A stretch of 35,110 nt of DNA from Candidatus Viridilinea mediisalina (GCF_002532535.1 NZ_NQWI01000050.1:1-35110); one strand, 5' to 3'. Shown: positions 25,144 to 32,976, counted from the stretch's first letter. Translations and numbers: made by a program. Notes: generated by a model not told the origin, from the letters alone.

Positions 25144-25406
25144 CACCACAGAGACACAGAGAACACAGAGAGGTGTATGGTAGGGCAAGCGCCATTGTTG
25201 GCGCGCTCTCCATTCCAACCTCTGTGCCCTCGGTGCCTCTGTGGTGAAATCCTCTGTACCTCGCTCACGGTAGCGGTAGGCGCACCACAGAGACACAGAG
25301 AACACAGAGAGGTGTATGGTAGGGCAAGCGCCATTGTTGGCGCGCTCTCCATTCCAACCTCTGTGCCCTCGGTGCCTCTGTGGTGAAATCCTCTGTACCT
25401 CGCTCA
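25144..25406. repeat. 139-bp direct repeat, each unit a large hairpin
   Basis: Two nearly identical units start at 25144 and 25283. In each, CACCACAGAGACACAGAG pairs with CTCTGTGCCCTCGGTGCCTC-type sequence about 75 bp later. The second unit ends on the mutY stop codon. Related sequence follows sigA at 11310-11352. Open frames here (SPQRHRGHRG type) are repeat artefacts. Confidence 0.85.
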
Positions 25407-26372
25407 CGGCAGGCGCACTGTGCCCCCCTCGAGGAACACAAGGCCGTCGCGGGCGAGTCCAGCGACTAGTTCTTCGAGCCAGGGCATGTCGCTGGGACGA
25501 AAGTCTGCGCGTAGGCGTGGGCCAAGCTCGCTGAGTGCTACGGCCTGTTGCGCTGGCTCATCACGCAAGAGATCAATGATCCGCCCACGGTACCAGCGGT
25601 TGGACCCAACAAAGGGTTCGCTGCTGCGGTAGCTTGCACGCCCTTCGGCAGCACGGCGCAGGGGCGTGGTTGGGCGGGCTTGGCCCTGCTCCATGCGTTC
25701 TAGCAGGGCTTGATCGGCGTTGCGCCACATGGCAGAGGCGCGGCAGGTGCTCTGCAAAGGACACTGCGGACACGTAGGGCGCTGAGCGCGGCAGCGCAGC
25801 GCCCCCAACTCAATCAGCGCCTGGTTCCAGGCCCAACCCTGACCGGCAGGTAGCAACGCAGCACTCAACCTGAGCAACTCACGGTCGGGGGGGGCTGTGG
25901 TCGCCTCATCAGCGCCCATGTGGGTACGGCGCAACACCCGGCGCATATTCGTATCCACAAAGACTACGTCCTGCTCAAAGGCAAAGCAGGCAACTGCGCC
26001 AGCCGTGTAGGGGCCAAGCCCCGGCAATTGGCGCAAGAGCGCCACCTCGCGTGGAAACTGGCCCCCATACTGTTCCACAAGCGCCTTGGCGCTGCGCTGC
26101 AAATTCACTGCCCGCCGGTTGTAGCCCAAGCCTGCCCAATGGCGAATAACATCCCCCACGCTCGCCGCAGCCAAAGCCTCCAGGTGCGGAAAAGCCGCTA
26201 AAAAGGCCGCATACTTGGATATCACCCGCTCCACTTGGGTCTGTTGCAGCATAATCTCTGCTACCAGAATCTGGTAGGGATCACGGGTATGCCGCCACGG
26301 CAGATCGCGCCCATAGGCCGCAAACCAAGCCAAGAGTTGCGCGGGCATGTCCGTGAGTAGGGAGGGGATCAT
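25404..26372 (-). CDS. mutY: A/G-specific adenine DNA glycosylase, lacking the MutT-like domain
   Basis: A 322-residue helix-hairpin-helix base-excision enzyme that removes A mispaired with 8-oxoG. Catalytic Glu39 lies in VAEIMLQQTQV and Asp140 in VFVDTN. The HhH motif is LPGLGPYTAGAV (116-127). The 4Fe-4S ligands are Cys194, Cys201, Cys204 and Cys210 (C-x6-C-x2-C-x5-C). The C-terminal ~90 residues do not look like the NUDIX/MutT-type domain that reads 8-oxoG in MutY. They hold a short basic segment and a winged-helix-like piece (RIIDLLRDEPAQQAVALSEL). No clear ribosome site precedes the start. Confidence 0.9.
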   Translation of the reverse strand: MIPSLLTDMPAQLLAWFAAYGRDLPWRHTRDPYQILVAEIMLQQTQVERVISKYAAFLAAFPHLEALAAASVGDVIRHWAGLGYNRRAVNLQRSAKALVEQYGGQFPREVALLRQLPGLGPYTAGAVACFAFEQDVVFVDTNMRRVLRRTHMGADEATTAPPDRELLRLSAALLPAGQGWAWNQALIELGALRCRAQRPTCPQCPLQSTCRASAMWRNADQALLERMEQGQARPTTPLRRAAEGRASYRSSEPFVGSNRWYRGRIIDLLRDEPAQQAVALSELGPRLRADFRPSDMPWLEELVAGLARDGLVFLEGGTVRLP

Positions 26373-26412
26373 ACGCTACGTATGCCATTTCAGATTGTAG
26401 AAATGAACGGTA

Positions 26413-26596
26413 AGGGCAGGTTTCAGAAAAGCCGAAGGTTGCTTTACCATCTTGCGAGGATGCGTGAGGCGAAGAGGCGAGGGCTTCGCGTCCTCGCATC
26501 CTCCTTGCGAGGATGCGTGAGGCGAAGAGGCGAGGGCTTCGCGTCCTCGCATCCTCGCGTCCTCACAAACGGTAAAGCCTCCACAAACCATACCCT
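26413..26596. repeat. Family III repeat, copy d (CGAGGATGCG-type core, duplicated)
   Basis: The ends are AGGGCAGGTTTCAGAAAAG and CAAACCATACCCT, with inner GCCGAAGGTTGCTTTACC and AAACGGTAAAGC. The core is a 53-bp unit (TTGCGAGGATGCGTGAGGCG...CCTCGCATCCTC) present twice in tandem; each unit can fold on itself. The right end overlaps the cysS stop codon. Confidence 0.8.
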
Positions 26597-28007
26597 ACAG
26601 CTTCCAACGTGTCCCGTGGGGGCCGTCCTCCAAGGTAACGCCTAGCTCGGCCAAGCGGTTGCGGATCTGGTCGGCGAGGGCAAACTGCTTGAGTTTGCGT
26701 AGTTCGTTGCGGGTGTTGATGAGCAATTCGATGAAGGGTTCAAGCGTGTGGTGCTGCTGGGGTTGCGCTGGTTCGAGGCGTAGCCCCAAGACCCCCGCTA
26801 AGGCCCGTAGGCTCGCTTGGGCTTCGCTGAAGGGTGCGCCGCCAAGGGCGGCGGCGCGGGCGCTATTGATGGCACGCACCAGATCGAAGAGGGCGGCCAA
26901 GGCCCCTGCGCTGTTGAAGTCGTTGTCCATCGCTGCGGTGAAGCTGTCGTGGGTACTCGTGACCGCCTGGGCCAGTTGTTCTGCCACAGGGCCACTGGTG
27001 AGCGTACCACTCGCTGGTGCTAGTGCGCTGCGTAGCCGCTCGAGTTTTCGCTGATTATCGGCAGCCACGTCGCTGTTGTAGGTAAGTGGGCTGCGGTAGG
27101 AGCTACTGAGTACAATCAAGCGGAAGACATCGCCCTCGTACTGCTCCAAAAACTTGGCAATCGTCATCATGTTGCCCAGCGACTTGGACATCTTCTCGAC
27201 TTGGCGTGTTGCGGGGTTGACCAACTGGAGCATACCGTTATGCACCCAGAAGCGTGCAAAGGGTTGGCCAGTAAGGCTTTCACTCTGGGCGATCTCATTC
27301 TCATGGTGGGGAAAGATCAGATCATTGCCCCCTCCATGAATATCGATCTGTGAACCCAAATGCTTAACACACATCGCCGAACACTCAATGTGCCAACCGG
27401 GCCGCCCCGGCCCCCAGGGGCTCTCCCATGCGGGTTCGCTGGGGCGAGCGGCCTTCCAGAGCGCAAAATCGGCAGGCGACTCTTTGCGCGGATCAACCTC
27501 AAAGCGCGTGCCGGTAAGCATCTCATCGAGCGAACGCCCCGAGAGCTTGCCATAATCTTCATCTTGGCCCACGCGGAAATAGACATCGCCATCGGCAGCA
27601 TAGGCATACCCGCGCTCCACTAAGCCCTCGACAAATGCCCGAATCTCCGGGATAGTCTGGGTGACACGGGGATAGGCGCTAGCCGGAAGAACATTGAGGG
27701 CTGCGAGTTGACCGAGGAACTCATCGGCCAACTGGGTCGAGAGGGCCAGCGGATCGGCCCCGACGGCATTGGCGCGCTCGATCACCTTATCGTCAACATC
27801 GGTAAAATTGACGATATGCTGCACCTGGTAGCCACGATACTCCAGGTAGCGCCGGATCACATCGAAGACAATCGCCGACATCGCGTGGCCAATATGAGCT
27901 TCGTCGTAGGGTGTCACCCCACAGACATACATACGCACCACCCCCGGCTCGATAGTTGTCAGGGGCTCAAGCTTGCGGCTGAGCGTGTTGTAGATGTGTA
28001 TAGTCAT
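26595..28007 (-). CDS. cysS: Cysteinyl-tRNA synthetase
   Basis: A 470-residue class I synthetase charging tRNA-Cys. HIGH is at 38-41 within [11 protein letters not shown] and KMSKS at 272-276 ([10 protein letters not shown]). Zinc ligands for cysteine selection are Cys29 ([10 protein letters not shown]), Cys in WHIECSAM, and the HHENE segment. The C-terminal anticodon-binding part includes [18 protein letters not shown]. The gene follows fmdB and cysE on the same strand, so cysteine synthesis and charging are linked. No Shine-Dalgarno sequence precedes the ATG. Its TAG stop lies inside the terminal repeat of a family III element. Confidence 0.96.
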   Translation of the reverse strand: MTIHIYNTLSRKLEPLTTIEPGVVRMYVCGVTPYDEAHIGHAMSAIVFDVIRRYLEYRGYQVQHIVNFTDVDDKVIERANAVGADPLALSTQLADEFLGQLAALNVLPASAYPRVTQTIPEIRAFVEGLVERGYAYAADGDVYFRVGQDEDYGKLSGRSLDEMLTGTRFEVDPRKESPADFALWKAARPSEPAWESPWGPGRPGWHIECSAMCVKHLGSQIDIHGGGNDLIFPHHENEIAQSESLTGQPFARFWVHNGMLQLVNPATRQVEKMSKSLGNMMTIAKFLEQYEGDVFRLIVLSSSYRSPLTYNSDVAADNQRKLERLRSALAPASGTLTSGPVAEQLAQAVTSTHDSFTAAMDNDFNSAGALAALFDLVRAINSARAAALGGAPFSEAQASLRALAGVLGLRLEPAQPQQHHTLEPFIELLINTRNELRKLKQFALADQIRNRLAELGVTLEDGPHGTRWKL

Positions 28008-28014
28008 TGGTGTT

Positions 28015-28141
28015 ATGAAGAACAGAGGAGCAAATGAACGGAAGAACAGAGGGGCAAATGAACGGAAGAACAGAATGATTTATTTGTTCTTCTGTTCTTC
28101 TGTTCTTCTGTTCTTCTGTTCCTCCGTTCTTCTGTTCCTTC
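28015..28141. repeat. GTTCTTCT tandem and inverted repeat directly after cysE
   Basis: GAACAGAGGAGCAAATGAACGGAAG-like units lie on the left and GTTCTTCT units on the right, able to fold into a long imperfect hairpin in the cysE-cysS gap. The repeat starts immediately after the cysE stop, as the related repeat does after leuS. Confidence 0.7.
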
Positions 28142-28930
28142 CTAAATCCCAGCGCCCGACTGATACTCCTCATCGCCCACACAGTTACGATAGGCTTCCA
28201 GTGCATCATCGTCAATCACCGCCCAGAGGCTCGAGGGTAGGGCGTCGTAGGCAAGGTGGTGCTCGGCGTGATAGGTGTGGGTAACCTCTTCGAGGTCACT
28301 CATGCGTAACTCAAGCTCCATAATTTTGGCGTGGAGGCCACGCAACATCGCCCCTTCGGGGTCGGGCAGGCTTTCAATGCGGCGGTGCTTGCCCGTGGCT
28401 GGGTCGCGGGTAGCGACAATGCGGGCCGGAACACCCACAGCGGTGGCGTGGGCTGGAACATCTTTAACCACTACCGCACCGCCACCGATGCGCGCCCCGG
28501 TATGGAGCGTAATTGCGCCGAGTACAATCGCACCAACCCCCACCACCACATGATCTTGGAGGGTGGGGTGACGTTTGCCCTGCTGCTTCCCGGTGCCACC
28601 AAGGGTCACCCCCTGATAGAGCATAACCCAATCGCCAATCTCGGTGGTTTCGCCAACCACCACGCCCATGCCGTGATCAATAAAGAAGCCACGGCCAATG
28701 CGGGCACCGGGATGGATCTCGATGCCGGTAAGGAAACGGGCATACTGTGAGATTACGCGGGGCAGAAAGGGGATACGGCGACGCCAGAGGGCGTGGGCGA
28801 CGCGGTGGAGCAAGATCGCGTGCAGGCCGGGGTAGAGCAGCACCTCAGCCATGTTACGGGCTGCCGGATCATTCCGAAAAATAGCGCGCACATCATCGCG
28901 CAGGACGCGCAGAGCGTTAGAAAGAGCCAT
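28142..28930 (-). CDS. cysE: Serine O-acetyltransferase
   Basis: A 262-residue enzyme making O-acetylserine from serine and acetyl-CoA, the first step of cysteine synthesis. The N-terminal helical part (1-68) includes [20 protein letters not shown]. The left-handed beta-helix (about 69-170) has [31 protein letters not shown] (active-site Asp85/His86 region), [14 protein letters not shown] and GAGAIV-like turns. An acidic tail of ~90 residues, longer than in short CysE forms, follows. The start at 28930 ([10 protein letters not shown]) follows GGGAGGA; the frame open to 28984 is not needed. That ribosome site is buried in a long leader hairpin. Confidence 0.94.
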   Translation of the reverse strand: MALSNALRVLRDDVRAIFRNDPAARNMAEVLLYPGLHAILLHRVAHALWRRRIPFLPRVISQYARFLTGIEIHPGARIGRGFFIDHGMGVVVGETTEIGDWVMLYQGVTLGGTGKQQGKRHPTLQDHVVVGVGAIVLGAITLHTGARIGGGAVVVKDVPAHATAVGVPARIVATRDPATGKHRRIESLPDPEGAMLRGLHAKIMELELRMSDLEEVTHTYHAEHHLAYDALPSSLWAVIDDDALEAYRNCVGDEEYQSGAGI

Positions 28931-28936
28931 ACAAAA

Positions 28937-29016
28937 TCCTCCCGTGAAGCGTAAAGCGTCTAGGGGTGCCGCACCCTGCGACACCCCACGCTACAGACGC
29001 ACCAATTACGGGAGGA
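28937..29016 (-). promoter_or_regulatory. Leader hairpin masking the cysE ribosome binding site
   Basis: In the minus-strand transcript TCCTCCCGT (29016-29008) pairs with ACGGGAGGA (28945-28937), which contains the cysE Shine-Dalgarno sequence. Inside it, GCGTCT (29000-28995) pairs with AGACGC (28961-28956), and GGGGTG (28987-28982) with CACCCC (28968-28963). The start codon is 6 nt after the stem. It does not match a known riboswitch class by eye. Confidence 0.6.
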
Positions 29017-29035
29017 GATGACCAAACGCTTATAC

Positions 29036-29347
29036 TCACGCATCAGTTGTTGCGGCAGGCGTTGCAGTGCCCTCACTCTTGGGGGCAGGATCGCTCGTTG
29101 TGCTGCTTGACGTCTCAGCGGGACTATCCTTCTTCGCCGCATCGCCAGCAACGGTGCTGCTACCAGTGCCCCGGCTATCATTGATGTACCAGCCCGAGCC
29201 TTTGAAGACAATGCCAGCCGGTTGGATGACCCGGCGAACCTTGCCGGACTCGCCACAGGGACAGACTGTTAGAGGATCGTCTTTGAAACTCTGGAACTGC
29301 TCAAATTGTTTGCCGCAACCATCACAGGCATAGACATAGGTAGGCAT
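29036..29347 (-). CDS. FmdB-family zinc-ribbon protein
   Basis: A 103-residue protein starting MPTYVYACDGCGKQFEQFQS, the standard FmdB opening. Zinc ligands are Cys8, Cys11, Cys29 and Cys31; the second knuckle is CPC instead of the usual CPxC. GKVRRVIQPAGIVFKGSGWY (36-55) is the conserved second half. The tail from about 60 is low-complexity Ser/Thr/Ala/Pro, probably disordered. The family is thought to be regulatory but its role is not established. It lies upstream of cysE on the same strand and has its own promoter. Confidence 0.9.
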   Translation of the reverse strand: MPTYVYACDGCGKQFEQFQSFKDDPLTVCPCGESGKVRRVIQPAGIVFKGSGWYINDSRGTGSSTVAGDAAKKDSPAETSSSTTSDPAPKSEGTATPAATTDA

Positions 29348-29438
29348 ACTGGGTACGACCTCCGTACATTCACATGGTGGCCCGTTTGCGGGGCCTTTAG
29401 GTTAAGGTGGGGCAACTGCCCCTCTGGTGATACGCTCT

Positions 29439-29467
29439 ATTGTACCTGAAATGGTGTCCTGATGCAA
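29439..29467 (-). promoter_or_regulatory. Promoter of fmdB (and possibly cysE-cysS)
   Basis: Minus strand TTGCAT (29462-29467) and TACAAT (29439-29444), 17 nt apart, about 90 nt upstream of the fmdB start. Confidence 0.55.
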
Positions 29468-29491
29468 TTAGATTTTTGTTAGCGTGAAGAA

Positions 29492-29541
29492 GTCCTGGGG
29501 CGCAGCCCCAACAACGAGTTTTCGGGCGATAGCCCGAAAAT
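29492..29541. repeat. Family IV repeat, short form
   Basis: Mini-hairpin TGGGGCGCAGCCCCA followed by TTTTCGGGC / GCCCGAAAA around GATA. It lies upstream of family II copy 2. Confidence 0.65.
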
Positions 29542-29556
29542 GTGCAAGGCACGCCC

Positions 29557-29662
29557 TTAGAGGCTGTCTGAAAAGTCTATGGTTTGGCGTTGGAGTGCCG
29601 GCTTTAGCCGGCTAAAGCCGGCACTCCAGCGTGTGCCCCCCGGCTTTTCAGACAGCTTCTTA
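29557..29662 (+). repeat. Family II repeat, copy 2
   Basis: 106 bp, same length, ends and GGAGTGCCGGCTTTAGCC core as copy 1 at 5379-5484. TATAAT (29666-29671) begins 4 bp outside its right end, so the element may contribute the upstream half of the promoter for the next gene. Confidence 0.85.
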
Positions 29663-29701
29663 GGCTATAATGGGCCTAACCGTTGTTATGCCAGAGGTAC
29701 C

Positions 29702-30178
29702 ATGATGATGATTGAAAGCACGTTGAACCGCGAAGAGTTTGTCCGCTACTCCCTGAAGCGCCACTTTAGCCGGATTACCTTCTTCCTCTATGCGTCGGTG
29801 TTTGCAGTACTGGCCTCATTCACCTTTTTTACGCCCGATGTATCGCGTTGGCTCTACCTTGCCGCTGCTGTGCCGGTGGTGGCCTATAGTATTGGCGGCT
29901 GGGCAGCGGTGATCCGGCGCAGCAAAGACGAGAACTTGCCGATCTATCTGCCGATTCGCTATGCCTTTGAGAAGGATGGGATCGAGATAAGTTCACGTTT
30001 GGGGCGCAGTGTCGTACCTTGGAGCGATGTTAAGGGTTGGTCGAAGGTGATGGAGGTCTATGAGATTGGCTTGAGTAGTGGCCAAGTGCTCGTGATTGCG
30101 GAACGCTGCATTGCAGAGCGCCAAATCAAGGAATTTGAGCAGTTGTTGGATCAGTATGCGTTGAAGCAGCGCAAGTAG
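29702..30178 (+). CDS. YcxB-like membrane protein
   Basis: A 158-residue protein with two membrane helices (about 25-43 and 49-71) after a short N-terminal strand region (ESTLNREEFVRYSLKRHF). A C-terminal soluble domain follows with YAFEKDGIEISSRLG, VVPWSDVKGWSKVMEVYEI and the usual LVIAERCI region. This is the layout of YcxB-like proteins, whose function is unknown. The start at 29702 follows AGAGG; upstream in-frame sequence belongs to a family II repeat. TATAAT lies 31 nt upstream. A third option for the start is the next Met (MMM run). Confidence 0.8.
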   Translation: MMMIESTLNREEFVRYSLKRHFSRITFFLYASVFAVLASFTFFTPDVSRWLYLAAAVPVVAYSIGGWAAVIRRSKDENLPIYLPIRYAFEKDGIEISSRLGRSVVPWSDVKGWSKVMEVYEIGLSSGQVLVIAERCIAERQIKEFEQLLDQYALKQRK

Positions 30179-30210
30179 TACTCGTTATGAGTGACGAGTG
30201 ACGAGTGACA

Positions 30211-30261
30211 AGCAGGACAATCTACAATCTACAATCTACAATCTACAATCGTAAATGGTAT
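30211..30261 (-). repeat. Family I repeat, partial copy D
   Basis: Four to five AATCTAC units followed by AATCGTAAATGGTAT, the ATACC end of family I. The unique half of the element is missing. The end is directly adjacent to the stop codon of the DHH-like gene. Confidence 0.7.
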
Positions 30262-31074
30262 TTAGGTGCGCCGCTTCAAGACATCCACCAACTCCTCCAG
30301 TGAGAGTGCCGAAGGGACGCGGGGAGGGGCTTTGGGTGTGCCACAGAGCAGCAGGCGGTGGCTTGGGTGCAGGTACCAATCGGCCTGTTTGTCTACGCGC
30401 TTGAGGTCGCGGTAGATCGGGGTAAGATCCACGCAAGAGCGGCGTTGTGCCGCGACGCCCATGTAGCCGCGGCGGTCGCGGTAGGCGTAGAGTACCGCGC
30501 CGTGGCTATAGGCCAGCTTGCTCGAAGCGCCATCATCGCTGGCCATGGCAATCCCAAGGCCCCAACGGGTCTGGAACTCAAGGCGGCGATTGAAGGCCCG
30601 TTCGAGGCGCAGATTGCGCTGCTCATGCTCATACCAAGCATCGAGGTTGGGCAGCATAGCCATGGCCACATGGTAGGGCCGATTGGGGTAGAGCGCGTTA
30701 TAGCCAGCAATCAGATCGGTGATATTAAAGAAGACCGGCTGATGACCGCCATAAGCCTCAGCGTGGTCAATGCGGGTCACCTGATCTACCAATTGGCGCA
30801 AGGCCGCATCAGCGGGGGCCACGGTGCGGCGCACCAGTTCGGCAGCACTCAGCGTCGTATCGGCGCAATGGTGGTGGTCAAAACGCCCCCCGCCGGTGTC
30901 AACATGGACAATCGCGGGGTCAGCATCAACTGGGCGGTCGTCGAGGGTTCGACCCGCCGGAACAAACTCCAAGTTGGCGTCGGTTGCGCCGCCAAAGCGC
31001 ACCAAGATCCAGATTGCAACGAGGCAATCAAGGTCTGGCGCCAGGTGGCCGACGATAATAGTTGGGGCTTCCAA
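30262..31074 (-). CDS. DHH-superfamily-like protein, putative phosphoesterase
   Basis: A 270-residue protein. The N-terminus VGHLAPDLDCLVAIWIL (8-24) resembles the H-x3-D-x-D metal motif of DHH phosphoesterases, and HVDTGGGRFDHHH (57-69) resembles the D-T-G...DHH motif, with Asp59, Asp66 and three histidines. The middle part (LVDQVTRIDHAEAYGG; Asp/His) could complete the metal site. A DHHA1 nucleic-acid-binding domain is not obvious. MYG1-like nucleases share the same motif style, so a metal-dependent phosphodiesterase or nuclease is likely; the substrate is unknown. The start is TTG at 31074, the only start in frame after a TAG, without a ribosome site. A family I repeat abuts its stop. Confidence 0.6.
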   Translation of the reverse strand: MEAPTIIVGHLAPDLDCLVAIWILVRFGGATDANLEFVPAGRTLDDRPVDADPAIVHVDTGGGRFDHHHCADTTLSAAELVRRTVAPADAALRQLVDQVTRIDHAEAYGGHQPVFFNITDLIAGYNALYPNRPYHVAMAMLPNLDAWYEHEQRNLRLERAFNRRLEFQTRWGLGIAMASDDGASSKLAYSHGAVLYAYRDRRGYMGVAAQRRSCVDLTPIYRDLKRVDKQADWYLHPSHRLLLCGTPKAPPRVPSALSLEELVDVLKRRT

Positions 31075-31206
31075 GCGCGGTCTGCTCGCATTCTAGGAGG
31101 CAATTCTAGACCGGGTTTGGTCTGAGTATAGCAGAGTGCTTATATGAGAGTCAACATACGTACATAAACTTCACGCCTAGATTGTACCACACTGTGGTAG
31201 GTCTGT

Positions 31207-31836
31207 TCAATGTGTATGGGCCGCAGCCCCAAACACTGCGTCCACCGCAACATGAAAGCCGACAAGAAGCTTGGAGGTTGCCTGATCACCACGGCGAAAG
31301 TGGCCATGCTCTTGGTAGCTGTTGCCAACCAGAGTAAGCACCGTGATCGTCTCGTCGAGGGGGTTGACAATCCAATACTCTGGTATGGCGGCTTCGGCAT
31401 AATCAATGCGTTTGAGCTGGGTATCGCGCTCAGGATCGTCAGGGCTAACTACTTCCACGACAAGATCGGCACCCAACCAGAAGGCATCTTGATTGCGTGG
31501 GTCTTGGGCATCAAGCAGGAGCAGCAGATCGGGTTCGCGCTGTTTTCCGGGGCGGATCTGCAAACGTAGAGGTGCAAACAGAACCAAGGCAGGGCGCGAT
31601 TGCAGAAAGCTGAAGAGCGCAAGAAACATCCAACGCACGAGCAACTGGTGGGTGCGGGTTGGCATTGCTAAGACCTCAAGCCTACCATCAGAGAATTCTA
31701 TCAGGTGGTTGGTTTGGTTGGAGAGTTTAAGATACTGCTCTTCTGTCCATAAACCCTGAAGCGGAAGTAGGTCAATGTTTAGATTTTTATCGCGCTGCTT
31801 ATATCTAAGTTCTAAAGTGAGTGCATCTGTAGTCAT
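31207..31836 (-). CDS. Uma2-family (DUF820) putative restriction-endonuclease-fold protein
   Basis: A 209-residue protein with the Uma2 layout. LWTEEQYLKLSN (29-40) is followed by HLIEFSDGRLEVLAMPTRTH (44-63), then the PD-(D/E)xK core: REPDLLLLLD with Asp103, DLVVEVVSPDDPERD with Glu128, and Lys142 in TQLKRIDYAEAAIPEYWIV. Uma2 proteins occur in large numbers in cyanobacteria and Chloroflexota; their targets are unknown. AAGGGA precedes the ATG by about 8 nt. A family II repeat lies just upstream, between this gene and galT. Confidence 0.9.
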   Translation of the reverse strand: MTTDALTLELRYKQRDKNLNIDLLPLQGLWTEEQYLKLSNQTNHLIEFSDGRLEVLAMPTRTHQLLVRWMFLALFSFLQSRPALVLFAPLRLQIRPGKQREPDLLLLLDAQDPRNQDAFWLGADLVVEVVSPDDPERDTQLKRIDYAEAAIPEYWIVNPLDETITVLTLVGNSYQEHGHFRRGDQATSKLLVGFHVAVDAVFGAAAHTH

Positions 31837-31848
31837 GTAAGATTCCCT

Positions 31849-31953
31849 TCAGAAGCTGTCTGAAAAGCCGGGGGCACACGCTGGAGTGCCGGCTTCAGCC
31901 GGCTAAAGCCGGCACTCCAACGCAAAACCATAGACTTTTCAGACAGCCTCTTA
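31849..31953 (-). repeat. Family II repeat, copy 3 (reverse orientation)
   Basis: 105 bp, reverse complement of copies 1 and 2 with the same terminal inverted repeats and GGAGTGCCGGCTTCAGCC core. Its TAAGAGGCTG end provides the TAA stop of galT. Confidence 0.85.
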
Positions 31954-32958
31954 GGTCTGCTGGGGCGGATCGCCACGCAAGAACGCGGCGCAGGCTTCGG
32001 GGAGTGAGGGGTTGATCCAGACGCCGCTCCCCAACTCGAAGCCGGCGCTACGGCTGAGGCGGGGGACGATGGCGATGTACCAGTGGAAGTAGCCGTTTTC
32101 GGGTTCTTTGGTGGGTGAAGAGCGGATAATGAGGTTGTAGTCGGGATCGTTGAGATGGATGTAGAGGCGAAAGAGGACATCGCGCAGCAGTGGGGCTAGG
32201 CTGCGGAGACTCTCAGTGTTGGTGTTGTTGAAACTGGCATGGTGTTGGCGCGGGAGAATCCAGATATGAAAGGGCGATGAGGCGGCATAGAGCACAAAGG
32301 CGGCGAAGTGGTCGTTGACGCCAATCAGGCGCTCTTTGCGCGCCAGTTCGTCGTAGAGCATGGTGCAAAAGACACACTGCCCGGTGTCGTCGAAGAAGCG
32401 GCGGGCCTCTTCGATGCGATGGCGGATGTCGCCGGGAACAATGGGCAGGCCAATGATCTGGCTGTGAGGATGGAGCAACGAGGCTCCGGCCCGTTCGCCG
32501 TGGTTTTTGAAGAAGACAATCTGCTCGATGCGCGCATCGGCGGCAATGGTTTGGCCCCGTTCGAGGTACATCTGCAACATGGCATAGACCTCTTCATCGC
32601 TCATGAGGGCCGGGGTGGCGTTGTGCAGGGGATGTTCAACCAGAATCTCGTGGTAGCCAATGCCAGTGATGTTGCGTTCAACCCCATTGAAACTACGGGT
32701 CACATCGCCATCGAGAGTAAGCGCCGGGTATTTGTTGCGTACCACGCGGGTGGCCCAATTGCCCTCGGCAGGATTGCGGCAGACCTCAAGATCCAACTCC
32801 TCATTGCCCACACAAAAGGGGCATGCGGGGTCGTGTTCTGGACGCTCGTGCATCCGTAGCCGGTCGGGTGCCTCGGCATAAGCATTGGGGCGGCGGGCGC
32901 GTTCACTAGCAATGATCACCCACTCGCGGGTAGCGAGGTTCTGCCGCAACTCGGCCAT
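31951..32958 (-). CDS. galT: Galactose-1-phosphate uridylyltransferase
   Basis: A 335-residue HIT-superfamily enzyme of the Leloir pathway, swapping UMP between UDP-glucose and galactose 1-phosphate. The active-site HPHSQ is at 163-167 with nucleophile His165. Structural zinc ligands include Cys46/Cys49 (CPFC). KNHGERAGASLLHPHSQIIG and the C-terminal HWYIAIVPRLSRSAGFELGSG match the family. No other Leloir genes are nearby, so a role in sugar nucleotide supply is not further defined. AAGGAAGC lies about 5 nt upstream of the start. The TAA stop is the first triplet of a family II element. Confidence 0.95.
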   Translation of the reverse strand: MAELRQNLATREWVIIASERARRPNAYAEAPDRLRMHERPEHDPACPFCVGNEELDLEVCRNPAEGNWATRVVRNKYPALTLDGDVTRSFNGVERNITGIGYHEILVEHPLHNATPALMSDEEVYAMLQMYLERGQTIAADARIEQIVFFKNHGERAGASLLHPHSQIIGLPIVPGDIRHRIEEARRFFDDTGQCVFCTMLYDELARKERLIGVNDHFAAFVLYAASSPFHIWILPRQHHASFNNTNTESLRSLAPLLRDVLFRLYIHLNDPDYNLIIRSSPTKEPENGYFHWYIAIVPRLSRSAGFELGSGVWINPSLPEACAAFLRGDPPQQT

Positions 32959-32976
32959 AGCATAGCTTCCTTAGGG

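Noticed and set aside
25003-25407. ORFs with SPQRHRGHRGW-type repeats
   Set aside because: Translation of the 139-bp non-coding CACAGAG repeat; repeated exactly with the DNA.
28937-29016. T-box riboswitch before cysE
   Set aside because: AGGGTG is present but not the AGGGTGGNACCGCG block, and only about 100 nt are available, too short for a stem I specifier hairpin.
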